Source of the DNA: Anaerocolumna chitinilytica | GTDB taxonomy: Bacteria > Bacillota > Clostridia > Lachnospirales > Lachnospiraceae | DNA: 64,000 nucleotides | Reading direction: 5' to 3' | Assembly: GCF_014218355.1 (NCBI RefSeq) | Contig: NZ_AP023368.1 | Location: 934,001 to 998,000 of the forward strand | Part shown: piece by piece, positions 25,572-35,086 of the stretch | How positions within the stretch are numbered: position 1 is the stretch's first letter | Layout of the letters: every line of letters starts with the position of its first letter | Position numbers and translations under genes: made by a program | The notes under the pieces: model-generated | Told to the model about the DNA's origin: nothing | Seen by the model: only the letters and a program-made list of their open reading frames with translations | Database searches by the model: none

Positions 25572-27239
25572 GTGCGGTTATCATTGCGTAAAAAAATTAG
25601 TTTCTTTATTGTATTACTGGTTATTATTTGCGGCCTGTCCTATATGGCTGTTTCTTTTTTTGTAATGAAGAGAGCTGTCACGGTCCAGATGAAAAGTGAC
25701 GGGCAGACTCTTATTACTACCATTAAGAGAGAACTGATAAAAAATAATATTACAGACTTATCTGACATGCAGAAAATGTTCAAAGAAATAAAAGAAGAAG
25801 GAAACGGAAATATTACATATATTTCATTGTCAAACTCGAAGGCGGAAGTCTTTTTGACAGATGATAAGATTATTGAGGATTCCGGTAATGATGTGGATGG
25901 AGTATCCTCAGCTACAGTTGGCAGGACTGGGGGGAAAGACATTAAAAAAACTTCCGCGACCGGAAGCATACTGACTATGCCGGATGGTACTACAGTTTAT
26001 AATATTTCCACTGAGTTTGAATATAACAAGGAAACCTGCTCTTTAAATATTGGCATATCACTGGTGTCGATGTATTCTGAAATCCAGTCCTCCTCTCTTC
26101 TTATGGGATTGGTGACCCTTATTATCATAGTGATATCAGCAGGGTTGGGCATTTTATTTTCAAATGGATTACTAAAACCTGTCTCACTGATATCAGAGAA
26201 TATTAAGCAATATGCAGCTGGTGACTTTCGAAAGAGCGCCAGGATACAGAGTAAGGATGAAATTGGTGATATTAGTATCGCTCTGGATTCCATGAGGGAG
26301 AACTTGGTGCAATTAGTAAAGGGAATAAAAGAGAATTCTTTACAGGTACTTGATAATGTCAATGAGTTAAATACTTCAATGGATGAAAATTCCCGTTTAT
26401 CAATGGAAATATCAAAGGTTTCAGAAGAGTTAGCCTGCGGAGCGGCAGGGTTGGCAGATGATTCGCAATCAGGACTGGATAATATGAATGTTCTTGCCAA
26501 TAAGATTAATTCTCTTTATGGTCATCTGGCTGCTACTCAAGGAAGCATGGAGAATATAAAACTTGTAAGTGAACAGGGAAGCCTGTGTCAAAAAGAGCTT
26601 CACAATCAGGTAGACAGTAACGGAAAAGTCATTGGTGAGATAAAAGATAAGCTTGATGAACTTGCTGTTAAGCTTGGTACTATTGTAAATGTAACATCCG
26701 TTATCAAGGCAATCGCAGATCAAACCAATCTGCTTGCAGTGAATGCCAGAATCGAAAGCGCAAGAGCCGGGGAACAGGGCAGAGGGTTTGGGGTAGTTGC
26801 AGAAGAGATTGGTAAATTAGCGGAACAGACCACACACTCTGTCCTGGAGATAGATAATATCTCAAAAGAGGTGAAGCTGGCTTTTTCACAAACCGTTGAT
26901 ATTATGGAAAAGGGAATACAGACAGTAAGCCTTACGAATGATGCTTCCAGAGAGGCAGGCGAATCCTTTAGAAGTATTTTAGAAGCAGTACATTCAGCGT
27001 TAAATCAATTGCAGGTAATTGACTCAGATATGAAAGCGGTCCATGGAAAAAAAGAAGAAACAGTAAAACTTATCGGTGATATTTCCTCTGTTGCACAGGA
27101 ATCCAGTGCAGCTACGGAGGAAATAACAGCATCTCTGGAAAGTCAGAATAAAGGACTTAATAATATAACCCTTTCTGCAAAAGAATTACAGAATATATCT
27201 GCTAAGCTTTCAGAGCTTATAGCTCAATTTGAATTATAA
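25572..27239 (+). CDS. Methyl-accepting chemotaxis protein
   Basis: 555 residues from a GTG start with GGGAGGA upstream. TM1 is about residues 8-28, a sensor domain of roughly 150 residues follows, TM2 is about 179-199, then HAMP and a signalling domain. The kinase-interacting tip reads I-A-D-Q-T-N-L-L-A-V-N-A-R-I-E-S-A-R-A-G-E (about 379-399). It signals to CheA-CheW. No C-terminal CheR-binding pentapeptide is seen. The small sensor domain gives no ligand. It is a single-gene unit. Confidence 0.93.
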   Translation: MRLSLRKKISFFIVLLVIICGLSYMAVSFFVMKRAVTVQMKSDGQTLITTIKRELIKNNITDLSDMQKMFKEIKEEGNGNITYISLSNSKAEVFLTDDKIIEDSGNDVDGVSSATVGRTGGKDIKKTSATGSILTMPDGTTVYNISTEFEYNKETCSLNIGISLVSMYSEIQSSSLLMGLVTLIIIVISAGLGILFSNGLLKPVSLISENIKQYAAGDFRKSARIQSKDEIGDISIALDSMRENLVQLVKGIKENSLQVLDNVNELNTSMDENSRLSMEISKVSEELACGAAGLADDSQSGLDNMNVLANKINSLYGHLAATQGSMENIKLVSEQGSLCQKELHNQVDSNGKVIGEIKDKLDELAVKLGTIVNVTSVIKAIADQTNLLAVNARIESARAGEQGRGFGVVAEEIGKLAEQTTHSVLEIDNISKEVKLAFSQTVDIMEKGIQTVSLTNDASREAGESFRSILEAVHSALNQLQVIDSDMKAVHGKKEETVKLIGDISSVAQESSAATEEITASLESQNKGLNNITLSAKELQNISAKLSELIAQFEL

Positions 27240-27314
27240 TAACAAAACTTTAAAGATAGGCTGTTTCATAACAGTTCATTAATAGTAATAATTATAGTAG
27301 TGTGTAATAATAGG

Positions 27315-27354
27315 AACAGTATGGTTTTGAGTGATGAAAACCATACTGTTTTTT
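27315..27354. terminator. Bidirectional terminator between convergent genes
   Basis: Perfect 14-bp stem AACAGTATGGTTTT / AAAACCATACTGTT (27315-27328, 27337-27350) with T runs on both strands, serving the chemoreceptor gene (+) and the XRE gene (-). Confidence 0.88.
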
Positions 27355-27377
27355 GATACAGCAAAACGAATCATTTA

Positions 27378-27728
27378 TCATTGTAACTGGTTTTGATTTT
27401 CTTGCTTATATAGTAAATAATCTAAATAATTATTTAATTCTTCTTTATTATCAGGAATTAATTCATTATATCTTTTGATGAAATCAGCAGTTTCATTCAC
27501 AAAATCACCATAACCGATACGCAGAGTGTTATCAGAGACACCTAACAGGTAGTCACAGGATACTTTAAAGTAATCGGATAGGGCTATAAGCTTATCAAAA
27601 GAAGGTTCATTTCTCTTTGCTTCGTAATTAGCAACGGCGCTGGGTCTTATACCTATAACTGCTGCCAGTTCTCCCTGTGTTAACTTGAATTTCTGGCGCA
27701 AGAATTTAAGACGGTCATTAAAAGACAT
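27378..27728 (-). CDS. XRE family transcriptional regulator
   Basis: 116 residues; the start at 27728 has GGGGGGAGAG upstream on the minus strand, so an ATG further out at 27755 is rejected. The N-terminal helix-turn-helix is L-T-Q-G-E-L-A-A-V-I-G-I-R-P-S-A-V-A-N-Y-E (about residues 16-36), followed by the usual S-C-D-Y-L-L-G end of the Cro/C1 domain. The C-terminal 45 residues are helical and acidic, perhaps for dimerisation. The target is unknown. Confidence 0.85.
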   Translation of the reverse strand: MSFNDRLKFLRQKFKLTQGELAAVIGIRPSAVANYEAKRNEPSFDKLIALSDYFKVSCDYLLGVSDNTLRIGYGDFVNETADFIKRYNELIPDNKEELNNYLDYLLYKQENQNQLQ

Positions 27729-27962
27729 ATTATATCTCTCCCCCCTGAAATGCAATTGGTAACATTAGTAACTATTATTTTTATAAAATTATATATCTAT
27801 ATTAAGAAAGTGTCAAATTAAAATACTCAAAATGCTGAGAATTGCCCGATAATACTAATAAAAGACAAGAATTTTAATTTTCTGCAGATTACTTGAATTA
27901 CTGCGTATGTTTCGGGAAGAAAAACAGAAAATATAATGAAATGCTCTCAAAGGAGCGATATA

Positions 27963-28052
27963 ATGAGAGTAGGAAGTAGGAAGCAATTACTTTCCATACA
28001 AATGAGAGATTTAATTGATAATATAAATTATGCAACTATTTATTGGGTATAA
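27963..28052 (+). CDS. Candidate 29-residue small protein or leader peptide
   Basis: ATG 27963 has a well placed AAAGGAG 8 nt upstream, and the frame runs 29 codons to a TAA directly before the next gene's ribosome site. The peptide starts MRVGSRKQLL and ends Y-A-T-I-Y-W-V. It resembles no family that I know. It could be a translated leader of the following gene or chance. The rest of the gap 27729-28076 is A+T-rich, with a TATAAT at 27932. Confidence 0.35.
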   Translation: MRVGSRKQLLSIQMRDLIDNINYATIYWV

Positions 28053-28076
28053 TTGGGAGGAGAACAAAAGATAATT

Positions 28077-29564
28077 ATGAAGAAAAAAGACTTATATATT
28101 AAATACGAAAAAGACGGAAACAGGAAGAACAGAAAAAAGAGAAAAACGTATATAACAGTTATTGCAATAGTACTATTCTTCTTGTTGGCATCTGTTCCTG
28201 TTATGCAATATTTACATGTGATAACCCTTCCCCAGTTTAATATCAATAAGAAAGTTGTAGACAAAGGACTGCTGCAAGATGATAACAATAATGTAAAAGC
28301 TGGCAACAGTAAGGATACAGCAGCGGATACCAGGTCATCACATGAAGTGTTTGATAATAATCAGGACCCTATTGAACACAATATACAAAAGTCTGTAACA
28401 CCGACGGAGGCTGCCGATGTAAAATCATCTGCAGAGAATAAAGATTTGCAGCAGGAGGGGAAGAAATCTACAGAAGAAACCACCGAAGGTTCGGTTAAGC
28501 GGCCTGTAACCGGAGAGGATGCAGATGGATCAGAAACAGGGTCAGAAACAAATGCTGAAATAGAACCGGTCAAAGGTATTTATGTATCCGGTTATAGAGC
28601 AGGTATATCTGATTATATGAAAGATTTCATTTCTTTAGCCGATAATACCGAGCTTAATGCAATGGTTATCGATGTTAAGAATGACAACGGGGAGATTACC
28701 TATAAGATGGACCAGCCTCTGGCAAAAGAAATCGGTGCAGACGCAGCTTATATTAATGATATGCCCGGACTTATAAAGAAATTAAAAGAAAATAAAGTCT
28801 ATCTGATTGCCCGGGTTGTTGCATTTAAAGATCCGTTGCTGGCAAAGAAAAGAAAGGATTTATGTTTAAAGAAAAAAGACGGAACCATCTTTCAGGATAA
28901 GAACGGGGACCGCTGGGTCAATCCTTACAAAAAGGAAGTTTGGGACTACCTGGTGGACATCGGAAAAGAGGCTGCTGATTTAGGTTTTGATGAAATTCAA
29001 TATGATTATATTCGCTTTTCTACAGATACAGGCATGAAGCAGGTGAACTTTGGAGCGGAGGCAAAGGGTAAGACTAAGACAGAAGCTATCAGTGAATTCA
29101 CCAAGTATGCCTGTGACAGTTTAAAGCCCCTTGGGGTAAAGGTATCAGCAGATGTCTTTGGTACCATTATTGATAGTAAGGTGGATGCTGAAATCGTTGG
29201 ACAGGATTATGTGAAAATGGCAGAATACCTGGATTATATCTGCCCTATGATATACCCCTCCCATTATGGAGAAGGTTCCTTTGGGATTTCCTATCCGGAT
29301 ACGAAACCCTATGAGACAATTCTGGCAGCACTAAAAAAATCAGAGGAAGTATTACAAAAGAATCAAAAATCTTCCGGTAAGAAGCTGGCAATCGTGAGGC
29401 CCTGGCTGCAGGATTTTACCGCAACCTGGGTACCGCATCATATTAAGTATGGGACAGCTGAGATAAGAGATCAGATTAAAGCGGTTTATGATGCGGGCTA
29501 TACAGAATGGCTGTTATGGAATGGCAGTAATAACTATACAAAAACAGCTTTAGAAAAAAATTAA
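28077..29564 (+). CDS. DUF4015 glycoside hydrolase-like protein, membrane-anchored
   Basis: 495 residues from ATG 28077; GGGAGGAG lies 14 nt upstream, slightly far. A strongly basic N-terminus and one hydrophobic helix (about residues 34-55) anchor it; a Ser/Thr/Glu-rich linker runs to about residue 165. The rest is a TIM-barrel type putative glycoside hydrolase (DUF4015): V-K-G-I-Y-V-S-G-Y, A-M-V-I-D-V-K-N-D-N-G, F-D-E-I-Q-Y-D-Y-I-R-F and D-Y-I-C-P-M-I-Y-P-S-H-Y are the family blocks. The acids in D-E-I-Q-Y-D and D-V-K-N-D may be catalytic. The substrate is unknown, presumably extracellular polysaccharide. Confidence 0.85.
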   Translation: MKKKDLYIKYEKDGNRKNRKKRKTYITVIAIVLFFLLASVPVMQYLHVITLPQFNINKKVVDKGLLQDDNNNVKAGNSKDTAADTRSSHEVFDNNQDPIEHNIQKSVTPTEAADVKSSAENKDLQQEGKKSTEETTEGSVKRPVTGEDADGSETGSETNAEIEPVKGIYVSGYRAGISDYMKDFISLADNTELNAMVIDVKNDNGEITYKMDQPLAKEIGADAAYINDMPGLIKKLKENKVYLIARVVAFKDPLLAKKRKDLCLKKKDGTIFQDKNGDRWVNPYKKEVWDYLVDIGKEAADLGFDEIQYDYIRFSTDTGMKQVNFGAEAKGKTKTEAISEFTKYACDSLKPLGVKVSADVFGTIIDSKVDAEIVGQDYVKMAEYLDYICPMIYPSHYGEGSFGISYPDTKPYETILAALKKSEEVLQKNQKSSGKKLAIVRPWLQDFTATWVPHHIKYGTAEIRDQIKAVYDAGYTEWLLWNGSNNYTKTALEKN

Positions 29565-29631
29565 ATTCTTTTGCAAGATTATTATTTTTATCGTGTATAA
29601 GTATGGGAGCATGTGAAAGGAGGCTAATAAC

Positions 29632-30210
29632 TTGAAGGATGAGGCAATAGTAAACCTGCTTTATGAAAAGAATGATTTGGGTTTATTAAAATTGTCTGAA
29701 AAGTATGAAAGGCTTTTAATCCATATTGCGGGTACGATTCTGGGCGGACGTTGGGAAGACATTGAAGAATGTGTAAATGATACCTACATGAAGCTATGGA
29801 AGCATATAGAACGTTATGACATGGAAAAAGCCTCCTTAAAAACATATCTAAAGGTAATTGTCCGAAACACAGCAATAAATAAGCTTCGGGACTTAAGCCG
29901 CAGAGAAGGAATGGAATACAATGATGACTTTTCGGATATTGCCCAGTACTACGTTGACCAAAGTCAAAATGTAGAGAGCCAGATATTTCGTAAAGAGGAT
30001 ATCAATCTTTTAAATGAAATAATCAAGGAACTGGACAAAAAAGACAGAGAGTTAGTCTTGCGCAGGTATTATTATCTGCAATCCTCTAAGGATATAGCAA
30101 AAGCAATGAAGATGAGTGTCACAGCTATTGACAGCAGGTTATCGAGACTACGAAGTAAAATGAAGCTTACCTTTGATCAAAAATTAAGATGGGTAGAAGG
30201 TCCGGTGTAA
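29632..30210 (+). CDS. ECF-type RNA polymerase sigma factor
   Basis: 192 residues from a TTG start with a textbook AAAGGAGG 7 nt upstream. Region 2 spans about residues 20-95 (D-I-E-E-C-V-N-D-T-Y-M-K-L-W). Region 4 spans about 130-180, with S-S-K-D-I-A-K-A-M-K-M-S-V-T-A-I-D-S-R-L-S-R as its helix-turn-helix. No region 3. The TTG start may limit its level. The next gene encodes a membrane protein suited to be its anti-sigma partner. Confidence 0.9.
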   Translation: MKDEAIVNLLYEKNDLGLLKLSEKYERLLIHIAGTILGGRWEDIEECVNDTYMKLWKHIERYDMEKASLKTYLKVIVRNTAINKLRDLSRREGMEYNDDFSDIAQYYVDQSQNVESQIFRKEDINLLNEIIKELDKKDRELVLRRYYYLQSSKDIAKAMKMSVTAIDSRLSRLRSKMKLTFDQKLRWVEGPV

Positions 30211-30282
30211 AAAAAGACCTGCAGACTGCCTGCAGTCTGATGATCGAAAGATATGGACAGGAATTAGCTGGGAGGTAACAGT

Positions 30283-30702
30283 ATGAATGAACAAACACTT
30301 ATCAACATGTTAAGCGAACTGGATGCAGCCGCATTAAATGAGAATTTCACAGAAAGAGATTTTAGAAACAAAAAAGGGAACATCTTTAAAAGAGCATATT
30401 TTTATGTAAGGTCAATCTATAAAAAAGAAGAAAACCTAAGTGACAGTATTCTTATGGATCACTGGGAAGAGTTCTCAAAAGATTTTGATGAAAAGAACGA
30501 GGATATCAATCAAACGAAGGATGATAATAGTTCGGAGTTCGATTTTTCCATTCGTGTATTTAAACGTGGTATTTCAAATATCTTTAAATTGATATCAGCA
30601 GTAATTGCAGCACTTGTTGTAATAATAGGTCTCCTTCTTGTAATAATAAAGAGGAGAAAGTTTATCAAACGTGCATTAAAGAAAATGCAGATAAGCTACT
30701 AA
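30283..30702 (+). CDS. Candidate anti-sigma partner with one C-terminal membrane helix
   Basis: 139 residues. The N-terminal 90 residues are acidic and helical and would be cytoplasmic; a single helix of about 24 hydrophobic residues (near 101-125) is followed by a basic tail. The topology (soluble sigma-binding part plus anchor) and position 72 nt after an ECF sigma gene fit an anti-sigma factor, but no zinc HxxxCxxC motif is present and the family is not recognised. GGGAGG precedes the ATG. Confidence 0.5.
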   Translation: MNEQTLINMLSELDAAALNENFTERDFRNKKGNIFKRAYFYVRSIYKKEENLSDSILMDHWEEFSKDFDEKNEDINQTKDDNSSEFDFSIRVFKRGISNIFKLISAVIAALVVIIGLLLVIIKRRKFIKRALKKMQISY

Positions 30703-30763
30703 AAATAAAATTATAATGCCGGCAGATTAGAGATAAGCGGCGGAACGAGAGGACAAATAAAAT

Positions 30764-30994
30764 ATGTTAGAAAAAATTATTGAAATCATTGCAGGACAGC
30801 TTACAGTAGAGAGCAGTACAATCAGCGAAAGTTCATCTTTTAAAGAAGATTTAGGAGCAGATTCCCTTGAATTATTTGAATTAATTATGGCTGTTGAAGA
30901 GGAATATGATATCGAAATTCCTTCAGAAGATTTAAATACCATGGAAACAGTAGGAGACTTAATTACTTATCTTAAGAATAAGGGTGTGGAATAA
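30764..30994 (+). CDS. acpP: Acyl carrier protein
   Basis: 76 residues, acidic. The phosphopantetheine site is Ser in G-A-D-S-L-E-L (about residue 37). It carries growing acyl chains for type II fatty acid synthesis. It is the first gene of a ten-gene fatty acid operon, and its stop abuts the fabK start with no gap. Confidence 0.95.
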   Translation: MLEKIIEIIAGQLTVESSTISESSSFKEDLGADSLELFELIMAVEEEYDIEIPSEDLNTMETVGDLITYLKNKGVE

Positions 30995-31945
30995 ATGGAA
31001 AAAGAGTCGGCATTGCATACAAATATCTGTGACCTGCTCCATATAAAGTATCCAATTATTCAAGGTGGTATGGCATGGGTTGCAGAACATAATCTGGCTG
31101 CCGGTGTATCGGAGGCAGGAGGGCTTGGAATTATTGCAGCCGGAAATGCTCCTGCAGATGTTGTCAGAAATGAAATCAGAAAAGCAAAAGAAAAAACAGA
31201 TAAACCCTTCGGCGTTAACATTATGCTTCTAAGCCCAAATGCTTCTGAGGTTGCCCAGGTTGTTATTGAGGAAAAGGTTCCGGTAGTAACAACAGGAGCC
31301 GGCAATCCCGAGAAATATCTAAAAGACTGGAAGGCAGCCGGAATTATTGTAATTCCGGTGGTAGCCTCAGTAGCACTGGCAAAGAGGATGGAGAGAAGCG
31401 GTGCTGATGCGCTGGTAGCAGAAGGCTGTGAAGCCGGAGGACATATCGGGGAATTAACCACCATGGCATTGATCCCACAGATTGTAGATGCAGTTTCTAT
31501 TCCGGTTATAGCAGCAGGCGGAGTGGGGGATGGCAGAGGTCTTGCGGCAATCTTAATGCTTGGTGCAAAAGGAGCCCAAGTGGGAACTCGTTTTGTAGTA
31601 TCCCATGAATCCATTGTACATGATAATTATAAAAAACGTATCATAAGTTCAAAAGATATTGATTCTATTGTAACAGGGCGCTCCACCGGACACCCGGTAA
31701 GAGCTCTGCGCAATAACATGACCAGAAATTACCTTAAATTGGAACAAGAAGGGAAAAGTTTTGAGGAATTAGAACTTTTAACTCTTGGTTCATTAAGAAA
31801 AGCGGTAATGGAAGGAGATATAACGGAAGGTTCCGTTATGGCAGGACAGATAGCAGGACTTGTATCCAAAGAACAGTCCTGTAAAGAGATTATGGAAGAA
31901 ATGATCTCAGAAGCTGTCAGTGCAATCAAAAAAGGATGGTTATAA
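30995..31945 (+). CDS. fabK: Enoyl-ACP reductase II, FMN-dependent
   Basis: 316 residues of the nitronate monooxygenase/FabK fold. I-I-Q-G-G-M-A-W at the start, E-G-C-E-A-G-G-H-I-G in the middle and A-A-G-G-V-G-D-G-R-G-L-A-A-I-L-M-L-G (FMN phosphate site) are characteristic. It performs the last reduction of each elongation cycle in place of FabI, so triclosan insensitivity is expected from the family. The ATG directly follows the acpP stop (TAA-ATG), indicating translational coupling. Confidence 0.94.
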   Translation: MEKESALHTNICDLLHIKYPIIQGGMAWVAEHNLAAGVSEAGGLGIIAAGNAPADVVRNEIRKAKEKTDKPFGVNIMLLSPNASEVAQVVIEEKVPVVTTGAGNPEKYLKDWKAAGIIVIPVVASVALAKRMERSGADALVAEGCEAGGHIGELTTMALIPQIVDAVSIPVIAAGGVGDGRGLAAILMLGAKGAQVGTRFVVSHESIVHDNYKKRIISSKDIDSIVTGRSTGHPVRALRNNMTRNYLKLEQEGKSFEELELLTLGSLRKAVMEGDITEGSVMAGQIAGLVSKEQSCKEIMEEMISEAVSAIKKGWL

Positions 31946-31950
31946 GTTCT

Positions 31951-32883
31951 ATGGGTAAAACAGCTTTTATATTTCCGGGTCAAGGCACTCAATATGCCGG
32001 CATGGGAAAAGATTTCTATAATAATTTTAATACTTCAAAAGAAATATATGATAAAGCAGAAGAACTTCTTGGTATGGATATAAAGAATCTTTGTTTTGAA
32101 GAAAATCCACAGTTAAATATTACAAGATATACACAGCCGGCTATGGCGGTAACTTGTTTAGCCATGCTGGCTGCGGTCAAAGAGCTTGGCTTCCTGCCAG
32201 ATTATTATGCAGGTCTTAGTCTTGGCGAATATCCGGCGGTCATAGCTTCGGGTGCTATATCCTTCGAGGAAGGTATTCCGCTTGTGAAGGCAAGGGGAGA
32301 ATTGATGGAGAGCGCTGTCCCAGGAGGTAAAGGCGGTATGGCAGCGGTTCTTGGTCTTGATACAAAGGTGATAGAAGAGGTTTTAGTAAAAGCACAGGGA
32401 GCAGTAGGAATAGCGAATTATAATTGTCCGGGTCAGATTGTAATATCGGGAGAAAAGGAAACTCTGGCACAGATGTCGGAAGAGTTGACCAAGGCAGGAG
32501 CTAGACGTGTTCTTCCTTTAAATGTCAGCGGACCCTTTCATTCTTCTATGTTAAAAGAAGCAGGAGAAGCTCTTCTCGAGAAATTGAGTACGGTTCAGGT
32601 GAATTCACCTGTTATTCCATACACCGCAAATATAGATGCGAAAGTTGTAAGAAACGCTGACACCATAAGAGAGAGTTTATCACGTCAAGTGTATTCATCT
32701 GTCAGATGGGAAGAATGCGTGCGTACTCTTTTGGCAGAGGGAGTTGACCTTTTTGTTGAAATTGGTCCGGGTAAGACACTGGCAGGTTTTCTTAAGAAGA
32801 TAGAGAAAGAAGCTATCGTTGTTAATATAGAAAAAACAACAGATCTAGAGAAGCTAAAGGAGACAATACATGCTAGAGGGTAA
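31951..32883 (+). CDS. fabD: Malonyl-CoA:ACP transacylase
   Basis: 310 residues. F-I-F-P-G-Q-G-T-Q opens the acyltransferase domain; the nucleophile is the Ser in G-L-S-L-G-E-Y, and the partner His lies in S-G-P-F-H-S-S-M-L. It loads malonate onto ACP. ATG 31951 is preferred since homologues start M-x-x-T-A-F; ATG 31936 would overlap fabK, and AAAAGG touches it too closely. Confidence 0.94.
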   Translation: MGKTAFIFPGQGTQYAGMGKDFYNNFNTSKEIYDKAEELLGMDIKNLCFEENPQLNITRYTQPAMAVTCLAMLAAVKELGFLPDYYAGLSLGEYPAVIASGAISFEEGIPLVKARGELMESAVPGGKGGMAAVLGLDTKVIEEVLVKAQGAVGIANYNCPGQIVISGEKETLAQMSEELTKAGARRVLPLNVSGPFHSSMLKEAGEALLEKLSTVQVNSPVIPYTANIDAKVVRNADTIRESLSRQVYSSVRWEECVRTLLAEGVDLFVEIGPGKTLAGFLKKIEKEAIVVNIEKTTDLEKLKETIHARG

Positions 32884-33610
32884 GATTGCACTGGTAACTG
32901 GCGGAAGTAGAGGTATCGGCAGAGCGATTGCTCTTGCTCTGGCAGAAAGCGGTGCCACAGTTATTATTAATTATAATGGCTCAGAAGAAGCCGCAAGACA
33001 AACAGCAGAGGAGATAAAGGAGAAAGGCGGAGAAGCAGTTCTTCTAAAGGGTAATATATCTGTGTCTGCAGATGTAGAGAATATGTTTGCATTCATTTTG
33101 AAGGAATATAAGAGACTTGACATCCTGGTTAATAATGCAGGTATTACAAGAGATAATCTTATCTTAAAGATGAGTGATGAAGAATTTGATCAGGTGATTG
33201 ATACAAATTTAAAGGGTGTTTTCTATTGTCTGAAACAGGCCTCCCGTGTGATGTTAAAGCAAAGATACGGTAAAATAGTTAATATATCCTCCATTTCCGG
33301 AATTCATGGCAATCCCGGACAGGTAAACTACAGCGCGGCAAAAGCAGGAGTAATTGGTATGACAAAGACCCTGGCAAAAGAATTGGCATCCAGAGGTATA
33401 AATGTTAATGCAGTAGCTCCCGGCTATATCAATACTGATATGACGGTTAATCTGAAAGAGGAAATCAAGAGTAAGGCACTTGAGGTGATTCCCCTAAAGA
33501 GATTCGGAGAGGGTTCTGATATTGCAGAAGCCGTTCTGTTTCTGGCATCGGATAAAGCTTCTTATATAACCGGTCAGGTGTTATCCGTTGATGGCGGTAT
33601 GGGAATTTAA
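32870..33610 (+). CDS. fabG: 3-oxoacyl-ACP reductase
   Basis: 246 residues of the SDR fold: G-G-S-R-G-I-G-R-A-I cofactor loop (NADPH-type), N-N-A-G-I-T-R-D, catalytic Ser in S-S-I-S-G, Tyr/Lys in Y-S-A-A-K-A-G. The start overlaps fabD by 14 nt and has AAGGAGA within the fabD end. Confidence 0.95.
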   Translation: MLEGKIALVTGGSRGIGRAIALALAESGATVIINYNGSEEAARQTAEEIKEKGGEAVLLKGNISVSADVENMFAFILKEYKRLDILVNNAGITRDNLILKMSDEEFDQVIDTNLKGVFYCLKQASRVMLKQRYGKIVNISSISGIHGNPGQVNYSAAKAGVIGMTKTLAKELASRGINVNAVAPGYINTDMTVNLKEEIKSKALEVIPLKRFGEGSDIAEAVLFLASDKASYITGQVLSVDGGMGI

Positions 33611-33796
33611 ACAAAAGCATATAAATGTTGTTACAATGATTAATAGCATTGAGGTTAGTGTAAAAACGAAGAGACAATTTTCACATAGATGTTAGTGCCT
33701 TGGATATTCTGAGCGGGAAAATGAGCCGCGTTGGATAGGCATAGCTGAACCTATGAGTATCAGATCAGGGATTTGATTCTCACGAAAGGAGTTAAA

Positions 33797-35038
33797 ATGA
33801 GTAAACGTGTAGTTGTAACTGGTATGGGAATTATATCACCTATCGGTAATAATATAGAAGATTTCTGGCAGGGAATTAAGGAGCAAAGGATTCCATTTGC
33901 ACCTATCACTTATTTTGATACCACAGAGTATAAAGTTAAATTAGCAGCACAGGTTAAGGACTTTCATGCAGAGGAATATATGGATCCGAAAGCTGCCAAA
34001 CGTATGGAGGATTTCTGCCAATATGCAGTGGCTGCAGCAGGTCAAGCAATTAAAAATGCCGGACTTGATATGGAAAAAGAAGATGCAACCAGAATAGGTG
34101 TCTGTGTAGGCTCCGGTATCGGAAGCTTACAGGCTGTGGAAAGAGAACATACGAAGCTCTTAGAAAAAGGTCCTAAAAGAATTGCTCCTTTATTAGTTCC
34201 ACTTATGATATCCAATATGGCTGCCGGAAACGTTGCAATCCAATTTGGTCTGAAAGGAAAATGTACTAACGTGGTTACAGCTTGTGCTACTGGAACCCAT
34301 TCCATTGGAGAAGCTATGAGATACATTCAATGTAACGAAGCGGATGTAATGGTTGCCGGTGGTACGGAAGCAGCTATCAGCCCCATCGGAGTATCAGGAT
34401 TTTCAGCGCTTACCGCTATGACTACTCAGACTGACCCCAAGAGAGCATCTATTCCTTTCGATAAAGAAAGAAGCGGCTTTGTTATGGGTGAAGGTGCAGG
34501 AGTTGTTGTATTGGAATCCTATGAACATGCGGTTAACAGAGGAGCTACTATCCTGGCTGAGATAGCCGGTTATGGTGCTACCTGTGATGCTTTTCATATT
34601 ACTTCTCCTTCTGAAGATGGTGAAGGTGCTGCAAGAGCTATGACACTGGCTATAAAAGAAGCTGGAATTACCCCTGAGGATGTGGATTATGTCAATGCCC
34701 ATGGAACCAGTACCCATCACAATGATCTTTATGAAACCATGTCTATTAAGCTGGCGTTAGGAGATCATGCTTACAAGGCGGTAGTAAATTCTACTAAGTC
34801 AATGACAGGACATATGCTTGGTGCAGCAGGAGCAGTGGAATTCATCGTATGTGTAAAATCCGTAATGGAGAATTATGTTCATGCTACAGCAGGTTATGAA
34901 ATTCCGGATGAAGAACTTGATTTGAATTATGCTAAGAATCCGGTAACGGACAGAGTGATAAATTATGCCATATCAAACTCCTTAGGATTTGGCGGGCATA
35001 ACGGAAGTCTTCTTGTAAAGAAATACAAAAATGATTGA
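33797..35038 (+). CDS. fabF: Beta-ketoacyl-ACP synthase II
   Basis: 413 residues of the thiolase fold. Catalytic Cys in V-T-A-C-A-T-G-T-H, His in N-A-H-G-T-S-T-H-H-N-D, and His in M-T-G-H-M-L-G-A-A-G complete the KAS I/II triad. It condenses malonyl-ACP with acyl-ACP. ATG 33797 has GAAAGGAG upstream. A 186-nt gap from fabG holds no clear gene or regulator site. Without FabH nearby, priming must come from elsewhere. Confidence 0.95.
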   Translation: MSKRVVVTGMGIISPIGNNIEDFWQGIKEQRIPFAPITYFDTTEYKVKLAAQVKDFHAEEYMDPKAAKRMEDFCQYAVAAAGQAIKNAGLDMEKEDATRIGVCVGSGIGSLQAVEREHTKLLEKGPKRIAPLLVPLMISNMAAGNVAIQFGLKGKCTNVVTACATGTHSIGEAMRYIQCNEADVMVAGGTEAAISPIGVSGFSALTAMTTQTDPKRASIPFDKERSGFVMGEGAGVVVLESYEHAVNRGATILAEIAGYGATCDAFHITSPSEDGEGAARAMTLAIKEAGITPEDVDYVNAHGTSTHHNDLYETMSIKLALGDHAYKAVVNSTKSMTGHMLGAAGAVEFIVCVKSVMENYVHATAGYEIPDEELDLNYAKNPVTDRVINYAISNSLGFGGHNGSLLVKKYKND

Positions 35039-35086
35039 TTATCAAGTAAGAGGCATAATTTTAAGCCTGAAATTAGGAGGAAACCT

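Noticed and set aside
31060..31614. 184-codon frame on the minus strand opposite fabK
   Set aside because: Low-complexity Ala/Pro/Ser-rich shadow of fabK; no start signal.
33611..33796. Lipid regulator site (FapR or FabT type) between fabG and fabF
   Set aside because: No matching palindrome was seen; the gap has only weak, unspecific pairing.
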